Shown: positions 24,001-34,100 of the stretch, piece by piece | How positions within the stretch are numbered: the stretch's first letter is position 1 | Layout of the letters: each line of letters starts with the position of its first letter | Source: Amoebophrya sp. A120 | Taxonomy: Eukaryota > Sar > Dinophyceae > Syndiniales > Amoebophryaceae | Direction of reading: 5' to 3' | NCBI GenBank assembly: GCA_905178155.1 | Contig: CAJINV010000005.1 | Location: 4,508,918 to 4,572,917 of the forward strand | Length of the DNA: 64,000 bases | Made by a program: the position numbers and the translations under genes | The notes under the pieces: generated by a model | Seen by the model: the letters and a program-made list of their open reading frames with translations, nothing else | What the model was told of the DNA's origin: nothing | Databases searched by the model: none

Positions 24001-27000
24001 CTTGGGCCAGGACCTCATGCGACCAAGAAGCGATCGCTATCAAAAGCATAAGTCGTAGTTCCGCTGTGTCGTGTTCCTCGCCTTCTCAAAGTTGAAACAA
24101 CACAGATCTGTTTCTGGCACAGAATTAGTGACGAGCAGCCGTGCTACAACTTCCCTACGATTTGATGTGAATGTGATCGTGTAAAGATGCTGAAGGTCGC
24201 GAGTCAAAACCGTGGCAAGTCAAATCTATGGCATGCAGTATGATCCATCAAATTCGTCTTGTTGCATGTTCTTGTGTATTCACCACTATGACAGCGATCA
24301 CCCTCCATTTTTTTTGATAGCGTACTGAACCTCCAGGGGATGGGGACGGAACTGGTTCGGTGGACGAACTGGGAAAATCGGTAGCGTCGTCCATGATCTC
24401 GAGGCGCCGCAGTGGTCGGCAGCTCCGAGGAGGTGGCGACGCCGCTGAGGTCGGGGCGTACCAGGTACTACTTTGGTAATCATATTTTAAGAGCGGTGTC
24501 ATAAGTATGGTGTTTGAGCAGAAGACTCATACGGCGCCACGTGCGCAAAAACAGGCCGAGACGGCGAGAAAAATCGCAGAAGTAGTGCATGGAAGAGGCG
24601 CAGACCCAGACAGCGTCGTGCCTGGGTCTGGAACGGTGTAGCCCTTGCCGTGCATATTTTGCATGACTCGGAGCGTGGGTGTGTGCCAATACGTGGGTCG
24701 CAGCGTCGCAGGTTTTGTGGGGGCTCCTCGATGCCCTCCCCGCATGAGAGTGAGGCGCCCTCTGCGCGTAGCACAGCCCCACCTCGGGCCCGCCCTCGCG
24801 CTAGAGCTCGGGCGAACTTTCCCGGGACCATGCTTGCACCAAGGGAACGGCCATAAAGTGGAGGCCAATTATCTCAACTCACCCTCAACGCTTAGCGCGG
24901 AACTTACCTCTACTGCCGGCACCCTGGTGCCCCTGGCTGCATTGGTTTCGTTGCAGCTTCTCTGCTACTTTCTGAGATTTTGTTATCAAGTTGGGCGCGT
25001 CTTCGAGGTTTTGGTGCAAAGTTTGTGGCTTCTAAACCCTAGGACGCAGCTTTTCTTCTTCGGGGTTTTGGTGTAAATTTTGTTGCTTCTAAACCCTAAG
25101 ACGCAGCTTCTGTGCTACTTTCTCAGGGTTTTGTATAAAATTGCTTGCTTCTTCGGGGTTTTGCTGTAAATTTTGTTGCTTCTAAACCCTAGGATGCAGC
25201 TTTTGTGCTACTTTCTCAGGGTTTTGTATAAAGTTGGTTGCTTCTTCGGGGTTCTGCTGTAATTTTTGTTGCTTCTAAACCCTAAGACGCAGCTTCCGTG
25301 CTCCTTTCTCAGGGTTTCGTACAAAGTTGGGCGCTTCTTCGGGGTTTTGCTGTGAATTTTGTCGCTTCTAAACCCTAGACGCGACAGCTACGCCGCCTGG
25401 TATGCCGCCCCTATTTCCAGCGGTCACATTAGCGCGTCGCAGTGTGGCGCCTTGCTTGCTCTACATGGAACAGCCGCCGGATGGCTTGCTCTACATGGGC
25501 GGAGGTGGCGACGCCGCTGATGTCGGGGCGTACCAGGTACTCACCAGAAGGAAATTGTAGCAGATACTTCGCGAATTTAAGCAGATCCAAAAGTTGCCGC
25601 TTTTTATCATTTTGGCACTGTGAGGACGAACAAGGTCAAGCCTTGATCGTCAAGGTAGCAGGTCCAGGTGGCACTCCCCGTGACGTCCTGGCTGCATCCT
25701 GGAGAAGCTTACCGCTGAATCCGCTTGCGCGAGGGTTACGCACTCGCTTGGGCCGATAGGGCTATTAGAGAGGGCGACTGAGAAGGGCGGTCGGCCCCCC
25801 GAGCCAACAAAATTCGGTATTGCTGCCCCCGTTGCCCTCTGACCTGCTTCTAGTATTTTTGTTGGAGCAGGCGCATTCTTTAGCCTCACCATGATGGTGC
25901 TCCATCTTCATTTTTGCGCTATGCAGCCTCACCTCGTGCGCCTGCGTTGCCTTGCCCCTGTTTTACGATGTGGCGTCGCGTTTTCAGTCTTTACGGCACA
26001 TTCGTAGAGGCACACGCGGCCGCTCGGAAGCAAAGCAGCCCGCCGCGACGTTTTTACTCGCGCGCGCCAAAGGTTTCGGCGCAGGGGTGTTGAGCGTTTC
26101 ATAGGGTGGCCGGGAATAAAAAAAAAAACAGCTGGCGGCCGCGGCGGGGAGCCACTGCACGAGACGCGGCGCCACTTCACGAAAGCATTAAAAGCGAACA
26201 AATGTTCCGCGCGCAGGTCGCGGAAACAATTCGCAAAGCCAATAAGTGAGGCCCTCCGTGTGGAGGGTTGAGTGAAACTGTCGTGCTCCGTTGGACAGGA
26301 AAGCCCGGCTTCTTCTTGCCTCGCTAGCGGCCCACAAAGAAACCGGCCCCTCCGCCCGGAGGGGGCGGCTTCTTTAGGACCCGGAAGTTCCGAAAGTGCC
26401 AACTTTCGTTGTTTTCTGGGTAAAAGGTAGCGGTCCGGCTATCAAACAAACCGCCTCCTCCGCGCGGAGGGGTCTGTTTCTTTCTGGGCCGCCAGCGGCG
26501 GACGAAGAAACCGAAAATAAGAAATCGACCCCTCCGCGCGGAGGGGTCGATTTCTTATTTTCGGAACGGCGCGCGCAGCGCGCCGAAGAATTTTTTTTTG
26601 TTGCATCCAGCACTGGCTTCGGAAGCAAGTCGTGGGCTACGCCTCCGCGCGGAGGCGAGGATTTCTTGTGTTCCCAGGTGGCGACGCCGCTGATGTTGGG
26701 GCGTACCAGGTAGAAGCCTCGTAGACATCATTAACTCGCTTCCGTGCAAGTAAGTAAATACATACATAGTTGTTGGTCCTCTCACCGGAAACCGGTGTCA
26801 CTTAAATGCGTCTGCACGTCCCTCCATACCCATCATGTATAGCTCGTGCACTTGCAGTACTCAGGAAGTGGTTCTACAAAGCAGCGCGGCAGTTTTTTGT
26901 TGAAGAACCAACTAGGAAAACCAGCACAACAAAGAATTGTTCGCACTTTGGTTTTCTCTCCAGGTGGAAGCTAAATCGCCGGACGAGGAGGCGCTGCTCC

Positions 27001-30000
27001 ACGGAATCGCGGACCTGGGCTACAAAGTGTTGGAGCGGTCTGCGAACGAGTTGACGGTGCTGGAGAACGGGCACTACTTGAAGTGGGAGATTCTAGGTGT
27101 GCATGAGTTTACCTCGGACCGACGGCGCATGAGCATTGTGCTGCGAGAAAAAATTCTGGCAAACAACCGCGAGTCCTACATCAACTCCGCGGCCCACGGT
27201 GTCTCGCAGTCCGGGCAACGGCGATCCGAGCTGGACCAGCGTGTAGTGCTGTTCATGAAGGGTGCGGACTCCGTCATGCTTGAGCGCGCCGCGCCGGACA
27301 CCATCCTGCCACCTGCTGTGGAGGTGGAGCCAACTACCTCGAGCAGCCGTGGCACAGCAGGCCGCGGTCCGGGCGCGTTGACTGCTGTGGGCTGCGCTGT
27401 TGTAACCACACCAGGCGCGGCCGTCCAGGAGGAGGAACAGCGACGAAATTTCGCCGTTACGGAAGGCATAACTCCTCAGATGTCGCAGACAGAGACCGGG
27501 AGGAGCTTGCAAGCCGAGGGCACCATGCCTGGTGGTGGTGCTGCTATCTCGCGGCACGCAGGGATCCTGCAGGACCTGTCAGAGTTCAGTGTCGCGGGAT
27601 TGCGGACGCTGGTGATGGGCCGCAAGTATTTAACGGCGCCAGAAGCCAACGAATACATCGCAAGGATGAAAGAGGCCTCGGCCGCCGTGATGGATCGTGA
27701 AGAAATGCTGGAAGCCGTGGCAGATTGGGTCGAGCGGGACGTGGAGCTTCTCGGTTGCAGTGGGTTGGAGGATCGCCTGCAGCAAGACGTCACCGAGACG
27801 ATTGGTGGCCTCTTGCAAGCGGGCATCAAAGTGTGGATGTTGACCGGGGACAAGCAGGAGACGGCTGTGAACGTGGGCAAGTCCGTGTCCCTGGTTCCGC
27901 CAAACGCACGCACTTTCCTCTTCAACCTGACCGACAAGAAGAATGCTGAGGAGGATTCTGATTCCCGCACGGGGCCACGCCAGAGCGGCCCGCATGATGA
28001 GGAGATTCTCCAGCGCAAGAGCTCGCCCGCCTCTCCGGCCGATGCGGCCGTGGACCGCGGTGGGCCGTCGTCTTCCGACGCTGCGAACTGCAGAGGGAAT
28101 CTACCACCTCCGTCTGCACGGCAGGAGCCCGGCGCGGCCCGCGCCGACCAGCAGAATGAATCTGCACCAAAGATCAAGGGCCCGATGGTTCCGGGGCAGA
28201 ATCATAGCAACGTTCCGTCTGAACACTTGGCAGAGACCTGCGAGGTTGAAGAAGAGCCGTACAACCTTCCGCCGTTATACCCCAGTCCGAGTTCTGCGTC
28301 TTTTCGTAGCGGACGGCGGATCACAACAACCAGTGCGCGGTCATTGGCCGAGCATTTTTCCCCCGCGACGGCGTCGCAGCGGAAAATGATGCTGGCGCGC
28401 GAGCACTCTTTGAACCGCATAAACCTCCCCGCACTCAAGGAAGCATCAGTGGCCCACACAATCACAGCCACAAGCACCTCCGCGGCCACAGATTTCGACG
28501 CGAGCACTTCCCCGCGTCCCATGGCCATGAGCAAAGGGAACAAGGAACTGAGCCGTATGCGCGCCCTGTTTATCGAACACACCCTGGACGTGCATAGGTT
28601 CCGTACTGAACATCCTAACCATGGCTACGTGCTCGTCATTGACGGACCCAGCGCCGCCGTGGTCCTCGAGGATCAATATTTGACGCAGGCCTGGCTGAAG
28701 CTGTGCGCGGGTGCTGCTTCCGTGATTGCCTGTCGCGTTACCCCGAAGCAGAAGGCGACATTCGTTACTCTGATGCGGAGCCAGCTGCGGCCGGAACCAT
28801 TGACTCTAGCTATCGGGGACGGCGCCAACGACGTTGCTATGATCAAGGCCGCCCACGTGGGCGTGGGCATCAGCGGCAACGAGGGGCGGCAGGCGGTGTT
28901 ATCCAAGAAAAAAACGTGTGGTAGCCGAAGAGCATTATATGACAACAGGAACTTGTTATCCATATCAAATATCTTGTCCTCGACAATCTATCAAAACACA
29001 CGATTACCTCCTGCGGCGCGTGACCAGCTGCAACATGGCAAGTGGAGCTTTGTCGCATCGTCTGCAACACAGAGCTACAGTCACAGGATGAAAAGAAACA
29101 GTTACAACAGTTTTTTTCGTGCATAGCTGTCTGCCAGCGACTACTCGATTGGCCAGTTCCGATTCTTGCGCAACCTGCTCTTCGTGCACGGGCGGGCCAA
29201 TTACAACCGCGTCTCGCTGGTGATCCTGTTTTCTTTCTTCAAGAATGTGATGCTAATCGTGCCCGTCTTCTTCTACAATTTCCAGAATGGGTGGAGCGGA
29301 GCGTCTCTTTACGAGAGTTACCTCCTGATGTCCTACAACCTGTTTTGGACGTCGCTCCCGATCCTGGTGGCGGGTCTGTGCGACACAGACCTCCCCGACC
29401 TTGCCTGCCTCCACGTGCCCGAGCTGTACCAGCAGGGCCGGCTGCAGCGAAGCTTCAACTCCAGGGAGTTCCTGCGCTGGATGGTGCAAGGCATCGTAAC
29501 CAGCACCGCCCTGTTCTGGTTCCATGTCGAGGCCTTCGGGGACGGCAGCGGCTCGCCGCTGAACCAAGGCTGGTTGGAGTTTGGATCGTCAATCTTCTAT
29601 TCGGTGGTGCTGCTGGTGAACGCACGTCTTTTTCTGGCGACCAATAGCTGCCAGACCAACCCTTGGTTTCGGGCAACCATTGCTGTCTTATAGAGGAAAA
29701 AAACTGTGTCAGTGTAGGTGTCTGGGAGAGAGGACAGCATAAGCATGACAAATTTGCTCTACATGTTGACATTGAAAGCGGCCTGTCATGCGCAGGTAGT
29801 ACGTGAGCACGCATATGAAAAGTGGAAACCCTGTCTGTCCAGCATGACAATTCTGACCCTAGATCTCCTGCGGCCGTAGCTGCTTGCGGCGACGGTGCAA
29901 AGGTTTTCGATGTGGCGCAGTCGGGTATGCATGACAAATGTCATTTGTTGCATGCTTTGCATATACAGTTTTCTTCTTGCATATGCCTCCACCGTTTTGT

Positions 30001-31112
30001 TCATTCCGTATTGGTGCATGTTCGACGCCTTTCTGTACATGCTCACGCCGCCTGGACGGCAAAAGTACGTGCTCGTGGGGAGCTCTCCGCACATGTGGCT
30101 TTGTCCCCGAATTTGGCTATCCATCTTTCTGTCGGTGAGCTCCTGGGTGCTCCTGGAGCACACGCGCCTGACGTGGGCATCGGTGCGCAATCCCACGCCT
30201 GTGCAGCATCTGCGCGGCTTCCTCGCGGGGCACGCGCGTGCACTTCGCCAGTGTAGCGAATGGCAAGACCGAGTCACCCAACTGATCCGCGACGCACAGA
30301 AACTCACCGGCCTACAAGTTGACGGGGACTTTCCTCTCGGCAATAGCGATCACGACCACGCAGACAGCAAAGCGGGTCTCGTAGCTGCATCAAGCGAGCG
30401 CACGGCGTCAGAATCGAGCTCACCAGGCGGAACACCCGCCGCACATGCGCATAATGAAGCATCTGCCCCGTCTAGCGCCAGCGATGCAGACGCTTGCCAG
30501 CCCTCGGTTGGTAGTACAACAGCCAAAGAGCATGTTGCTGCGGCAAAAAGGTCTTCTGTGCAAGCGCCTGCGTCTGGACTAGCAGGAGCGGCTGCTGGTG
30601 TGTCAGCTGGCACAGCGGCGTTCTTTGACCGGTGTCAGCAAGACCTGCGCGCGATGCTCGTTTCGTGCGGCGTGGAGGCTTCGAATCTGCGGACGCTTCA
30701 AGAATCCAAAGGAGCCAACGCCTTAGAGTTGGCACAACTCACGCCGGGGGGCCGGCAGTCCACAACCGAGGACGACACTGAAGATGAAGCGCCAGTGGAG
30801 CAGCTCGTGTTGAGTCAGGCAAACATACGCGCCCTTGCGGACCTGTGGGTCTTGATCTGCAAGTGGCAGCTGCACTTCCGCCCGACGCTGGTGAGCAAGC
30901 GGTTTGACTTAGTGGCTCAGCCCCTTCCTTCAAAGAAATGGGATGGCGATGACCTCGCGCTTCACAAGCACCTGGACAAGTATCCGTCGGTTTTATCTGT
31001 TATCGATCGACGCCGAGAAGAGGCGAACAGGCAGCTATCGCGCAGCGAAGGAGTCGCGATTTTTAACAAGCGGGATCAGGTTGTATCCCCTTCAAAGAGC
31101 GCGACCTTTTGA
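18021..31112 (+). CDS. P4-ATPase (lipid flippase-type) half of a P4-ATPase/guanylate cyclase gene
   Basis: Proposed exons: 18021-18047 (uncertain), 18378-18423, 18681-18792, 19022-19775, 20108-20213, 22463-22490, 22731-22748, 23013-23164, 23435-24037, 24321-24464, 26964-28899, 29131-29688, 29989-31112; the sum is a multiple of three (about 1,868 aa). P4 features in order: HYTLLNFVPKNLSEQFQRWA, the actuator motif QLDGESNLKTK, M4 LILYNNLVPVSLY, the phosphorylation site FSDKTGTLTEN (split by an introner), SPDEEALL, FMKGADSVM, MLTGDKQETAVNVG, IGDGANDVAMI, then SASDYSIGQFRFL and M5-M10. The catalytic Asp, DGES and GDGAND residues are all present, so the pump module looks intact. Low-complexity inserts interrupt the nucleotide-binding domain (about 27310-27530 and 27950-28540). 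GT-AG introns: 18793-19021 and 24465-26963 (and possibly 18048-18377); most others are introners. The frame stops at TGA 31110, just before the cyclase half. Confidence 0.88.
18424..18675. mobile_element. Introner, family IE-1
   Basis: Starts TATCAACTTTAAAAATGTCT and ends ATTTTTACATTTGATA. The duplication TGGGG is at 18419-18423 and 18676-18680. Length is 252. The interior is near-identical to the reverse complement of the copy at 4768-5019. Confidence 0.87.
19776..20102. mobile_element. Introner, family IE-4 (GAAAAGTACACC type)
   Basis: The ends carry TATCCTAGAGA with GGAAAAGTACACCCATACC, and the complement of TATCCTATAGAAAAGTACACC at the right. The flank repeat is TAATC/TGATC (4 of 5 bases). 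Length is 327. Removal joins the M3 segment MALLI to VGSYLPH in frame. Confidence 0.7.
20214..20417. mobile_element. Introner, family IE-5 (GCAAATGTAT type)
   Basis: Starts TACCCATTGCAAATGTAT followed by CTGGGTCTGGAA, and ends ATATTTGCGCTGCATA. Flanks are TCTCA/CCTCA. Length is 204. This is the first of three copies of the same 3' junction; see the findings. Confidence 0.6.
20418..22462. repeat. Two ~1-kb GC-rich blocks separated by direct copies of an exon edge
   Basis: About 60 bp spanning the introner 3' end and the exon start (ATATTTGCGCTGCATACCTC, then TTTTGTACAACAACCTCGTG) occur at about 20401-20457, 21449-21507 and 22440-22490. The spacings are 1048 and 992 bp. Only the last copy leads on to the next ATPase exon. 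The GC-rich spacers contain long chance frames but no recognised gene. Confidence 0.75.
22491..22725. mobile_element. Introner, family IE-6 (TATGGCGTTCTCAAACG type)
   Basis: Starts TATGGCGTTCTCAAACGTTA and ends ACGTTTGAGAACCCCATA. The duplication GTGTC is at 22486-22490 and 22726-22730. Length is 235. A sister copy is at 63353-63590. Removal completes the M4 motif VPVSLY. Confidence 0.9.
22749..23007. mobile_element. Intron with 5-bp duplication but no clear inverted ends
   Basis: The duplication TTGGA is at 22744-22748 and 23008-23012. Removal gives SLYISLDKHVKFGQAL, matching the M4 region of P4-ATPases. Length is 259. Ends start CCTTTATGC and finish GTATTTTTC, with no visible inverted repeat, so it is either a decayed or a different introner type. 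Confidence 0.55.
23165..23429. mobile_element. Introner, family IE-1, inside the DKTGTLT motif
   Basis: Starts TATCAAATGTAAAAATGTCT and ends ACATTTTTACATTTGATA. The duplication CAAAA is at 23160-23164 and 23430-23434. Length is 265. Removal creates FSDKTGTLTEN. Confidence 0.93.
24038..24319. mobile_element. Probable introner with TATCAAAA/TTTTGATA ends
   Basis: Starts TATCAAAAGCATAAGTCG and ends CATTTTTTTTGATA. No clear 5-bp duplication (ATCGC against GCGTA). Length is about 282. Removal joins ...KRS to RTEPPGDGDG in frame; the join needs one or two bases of the 3' flank to be skipped. Confidence 0.5.
24945..25385. repeat. 93-bp tandem repeat (about 4 units) in an intron
   Basis: The motif TTCTAAACCCTA recurs at about 25030, 25087, 25180, 25273 and 25366, giving a 93-bp period for the later units and one shortened unit first. 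Units also share TTTCTCAGGGTTTTGTA and CTTCTTCGGGGTT. Confidence 0.85.
26511..26564. repeat. 54-bp perfect palindrome
   Basis: The left arm 26511-26537 is the exact reverse complement of 26538-26564, centred on CCTCCGCGCGGAGG. Related GC-rich cores lie at about 26348-26370, 26452-26472 and 26640-26656. Confidence 0.95.
28900..29125. mobile_element. Introner, family IE-7 (GAAAAAAACNTG type)
   Basis: Starts TATCCAAGAAAAAAACGTG and ends with the complement of TATGCACGAAAAAAACTG. The flank repeat is GGTGT/GCTGT. Length is 226. Removal gives RQAVSASDYSIGQFRFL, the expected P4 segment. Confidence 0.8.
29689..29983. mobile_element. Introner, family IE-7 relative
   Basis: Starts TATAGAGGAAAAAAACTGTG and ends with the complement of TATGCAAGAAGAAAACTGTA. 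The flank repeat is TGTCT/TGCCT. Length is 295. Removal keeps frame between two membrane segments. Confidence 0.75.
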
Positions 31113-31134
31113 GCATGCGCCAAATCTTCTTTAA

Positions 31135-34100
31135 TATCACCTCGCAAGAAATGAAACAGCGAACCGTGATTGCATTTTTGTATGCTCTGCTTCTGTTGGT
31201 GTTGCGATAGCGATACTAAGCGAGTCCCCGTCCGCACTCGAACGCATCAGGGGCTTCTATAACATTCATACGTGGTCGTGCGAAATGAAAAAAAGGAAGC
31301 TGAACGATGCCACCGATACTGGTGATTCTCCTTTGTTGCAACATGTCATCGATAGGGGTGTCGCACTTGCTGAAGCCAAAGCGTGTCTCGCTGAAGCATT
31401 TGAAGCAGAACGAAGAGCATAGAGCTTATGACATAGCGAGAAGCGACGTGTGCATGAAGCATGCAGCTGTGAGTTGGCTCTGTAGGCGGGATACGCGGCG
31501 GAAAAACAACACGTAAACGCGCATTCTGCGACTGGACGCGACGGAAGTAGGGAAGGCCACGCAAGCGCGCAAGCGTTACCGTCGCTGCTATCGTCCGAGG
31601 ACGTCGAGGACGATCTGAAACGAAGAACAAGAGGCAACCATCAAACTGCGCAGCAGGAGCCGTCGTCTGAGGCCACACAGTCGGGCTCCTTTTCGCGGTT
31701 GCCTCACAAAATAAAGAAAAGGAGCACTAAGACTATTCTTTCGCACCTGCCGCAGGCGCGGGACAAGCTTCGTGTAACCGTGATGTCCTTCGCCAGCGAG
31801 AGCCGGTGGATGTTTCGCCGACTTGGGCACACGGAGGACTGTGGCTCCTCCGTCTATCTCCTCGACGACCAGCCGCGGCGGTCATTAGCGGGTACCGCGG
31901 CTGCTCGTGCGCAGACCGCTGTCGAAACAGGGCGCAAGAAATGTCAGGCCTTCTGCGCCGTTTTTATGCTGCGTGCGCTGGAATTCGCCCGCTTGACGGG
32001 GTCTGCGATCAGGCGAACGCGCTTGTGGAAAACCTTCTTCGTCTCCGTGCACACCGCTCCCGAGGTCCGCCTTTTCGCGCAGAAATTGCACCCACTCACC
32101 ATGCGGTTCCGCGACCCGGAGACCGAGCGTGCATACATTCTGAACCACGCCCGAAGAAACCTGGTCTTCCTGCGTCTGGTGGGCAGCACCGCGGGCGCCG
32201 GTATGCTTCTGTACATGTTATCGGAGCACGTGTCGAGCGCCTCGGTGCCACTGTTTCGAACGCTGCAGTTTCTGGTCGTGACTGTCTTACTTGCCGGCTA
32301 CCTGTGGCTCACGACCCGAGAAGCCTTCGTTCGCAACTTTCTCCGCGTGCAAGGAGCAGTAGGTTTTTGCATGGTGCTGCTTGCGTTCGCAAAGGATCTG
32401 TACAATGAGGCGGAGGGCGTCCTGCTGATTGCGTTGCTGTCCACATTTTTTCGCGTTATGCTGAAGCTGCCGTACAGTGAGGCACTGTTTCTGCATGCTG
32501 TGCTGCTGTTCTTTTTCCTCGCCCGCCAGCTGGCGGGCTCAGCTGTCCCGCCGGTCAAAAGCATGGTGTACCCTGCGTACCGCGACCGCCAGTGCAATGT
32601 GCTCCCGGACTTCGTGTGTCGCGTCTTTGACTATGGATTGTAAAAATGTCTGGGTCTGGAAGATTCTGATAGTTGTCATGCACGTTTTGCATGAGCCACG
32701 ACGTCGGTGATGCATGCCCTAGCATCACAGATTTTTTAAGGGCTTCTTGATGCCTATTCCGCATGACAAATGCCCTCTCCGCGTAGCACAAATTGCGTTC
32801 TCTTTGCTGCTCATGCAATACAGATTTTTTTGGAATCCACGTTCAGCATCACAATTTTCATTCTTCCAGACCCAGACACTTTTACACTTGATATTGACTA
32901 CAGCTTTACAATGATCGGGCTCACGGTTCTGTCCGTGTTCACCCTCTACTATCGTGAGGAAAAATCCCCCCTCCCCATATCGAAACGAAGTTTCTGATGC
33001 TGGATTTCCGTACACAAATCAGATTTGTCTTGCAGTAGAGGACTGCAGGCATATGCCAAGCCTCAGTCGAGAGGTTTTGACGTGGGCGCCTAGCATGACA
33101 AACGTGTATGCTCTAAGCCCAACAGCATCACAAACCGCCTGCAAAATTCGGGGCGCTCTCTGGACTTGCCTTCTTGCAAGACAGACAGGATTTGAGGTCA
33201 CAAATGCGCATCGCAAATTTTCAGACGGATACGCTTCCAATATGGGGAGGGGGGATTTTTCCTTACGATATCTACCAACACGAGTTCAGCAACCGTCAGC
33301 AGTTTGACCTTCACACCGCCCTCGACCGGGCCGAGAAGCGGTCGCACGAGATTCTGAATAACATTTTGCCTCGGTTCGTTGTGGAGCGCATGCTGACCCA
33401 CGATGCCTCCACGGGTACCGGGGTTCCGGTCATCGCGGAGGACATTGGCTTTGTCACAGTGGTCTTCTGCGACATCCAGAATTTTTCCGAGCTTGTGTTG
33501 CAAATGGACATGGACCCCGGGCGTCTCGTCCAGTTACTGGATACCCTCTTTAAGCGGTACGACGTGCTCTGCGAAACGCATGGAATCACCAAGATCGAAA
33601 CAGTCGGCGAGACGTTTCTGTCCGCCGGCGGAGTGGAGATACACTCGGGCGGGGCGGCCTCGCGTGCCTCCTTCCGGCGTCAGGGCCCCAACCGCGGTTT
33701 CGGGTTGGCGGCCGCACATCCATCCCCGAAAACTGATGGGCCGACGAGGGCCAGCACACACGCCGAGCTGCAAGAGCAGGACCTGCTGGGGCAGCTGCAA
33801 CAGGAGCAGGAGCAGCAGGAGGACCTGCGTGCGGCCACGGACGCCTTTCGCAGCCTGCTCTTCGCATGTGACCAAATTCGGGTGTCCCGGAGCATATTCC
33901 TCCGAAACGACCCGGAGACGGGGGAGCCGGAGTTTCTCCAAGTCAAGATCGGCCTCAACACGGGACGAGTGATTGCTGGAATCGTGGGCAGTCGCAAGCC
34001 CCAGTACTCCCAGATACTTAATTAGCGGCCCTTTCATAAGTCCGGACATTTCACTCCTTGCCACATACCAAAGATTTTAAATATATAAATCGGAACGTGT

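Larger units (their letters stand above)
24465..26963 (+). other. Long GT-AG intron with repeated donor edges and nested repeats
   Basis: The donor after TACCAG at 24464 and the acceptor CTCTCCAG before 26964 join AYQ to VEAKSPDE. The 38-bp exon edge (GGTGGCGACGCCGCTGATGT to TACCAGGTA) appears again near 25502-25540 and 26676-26712. Inside lie a GC-shifted IE-1 relic (about 24600-24810), a 93-bp tandem repeat (about 24945-25385) and GC-rich palindromes (26340-26660). Confidence 0.75.

Noticed and set aside
31307-31516. Small plus frame between the ATPase and cyclase halves
   Set aside because: It lies in another frame from the flanking coding segments; the likely coding frame here is the one containing LSESPSALERIRGF, though the exons are not settled.
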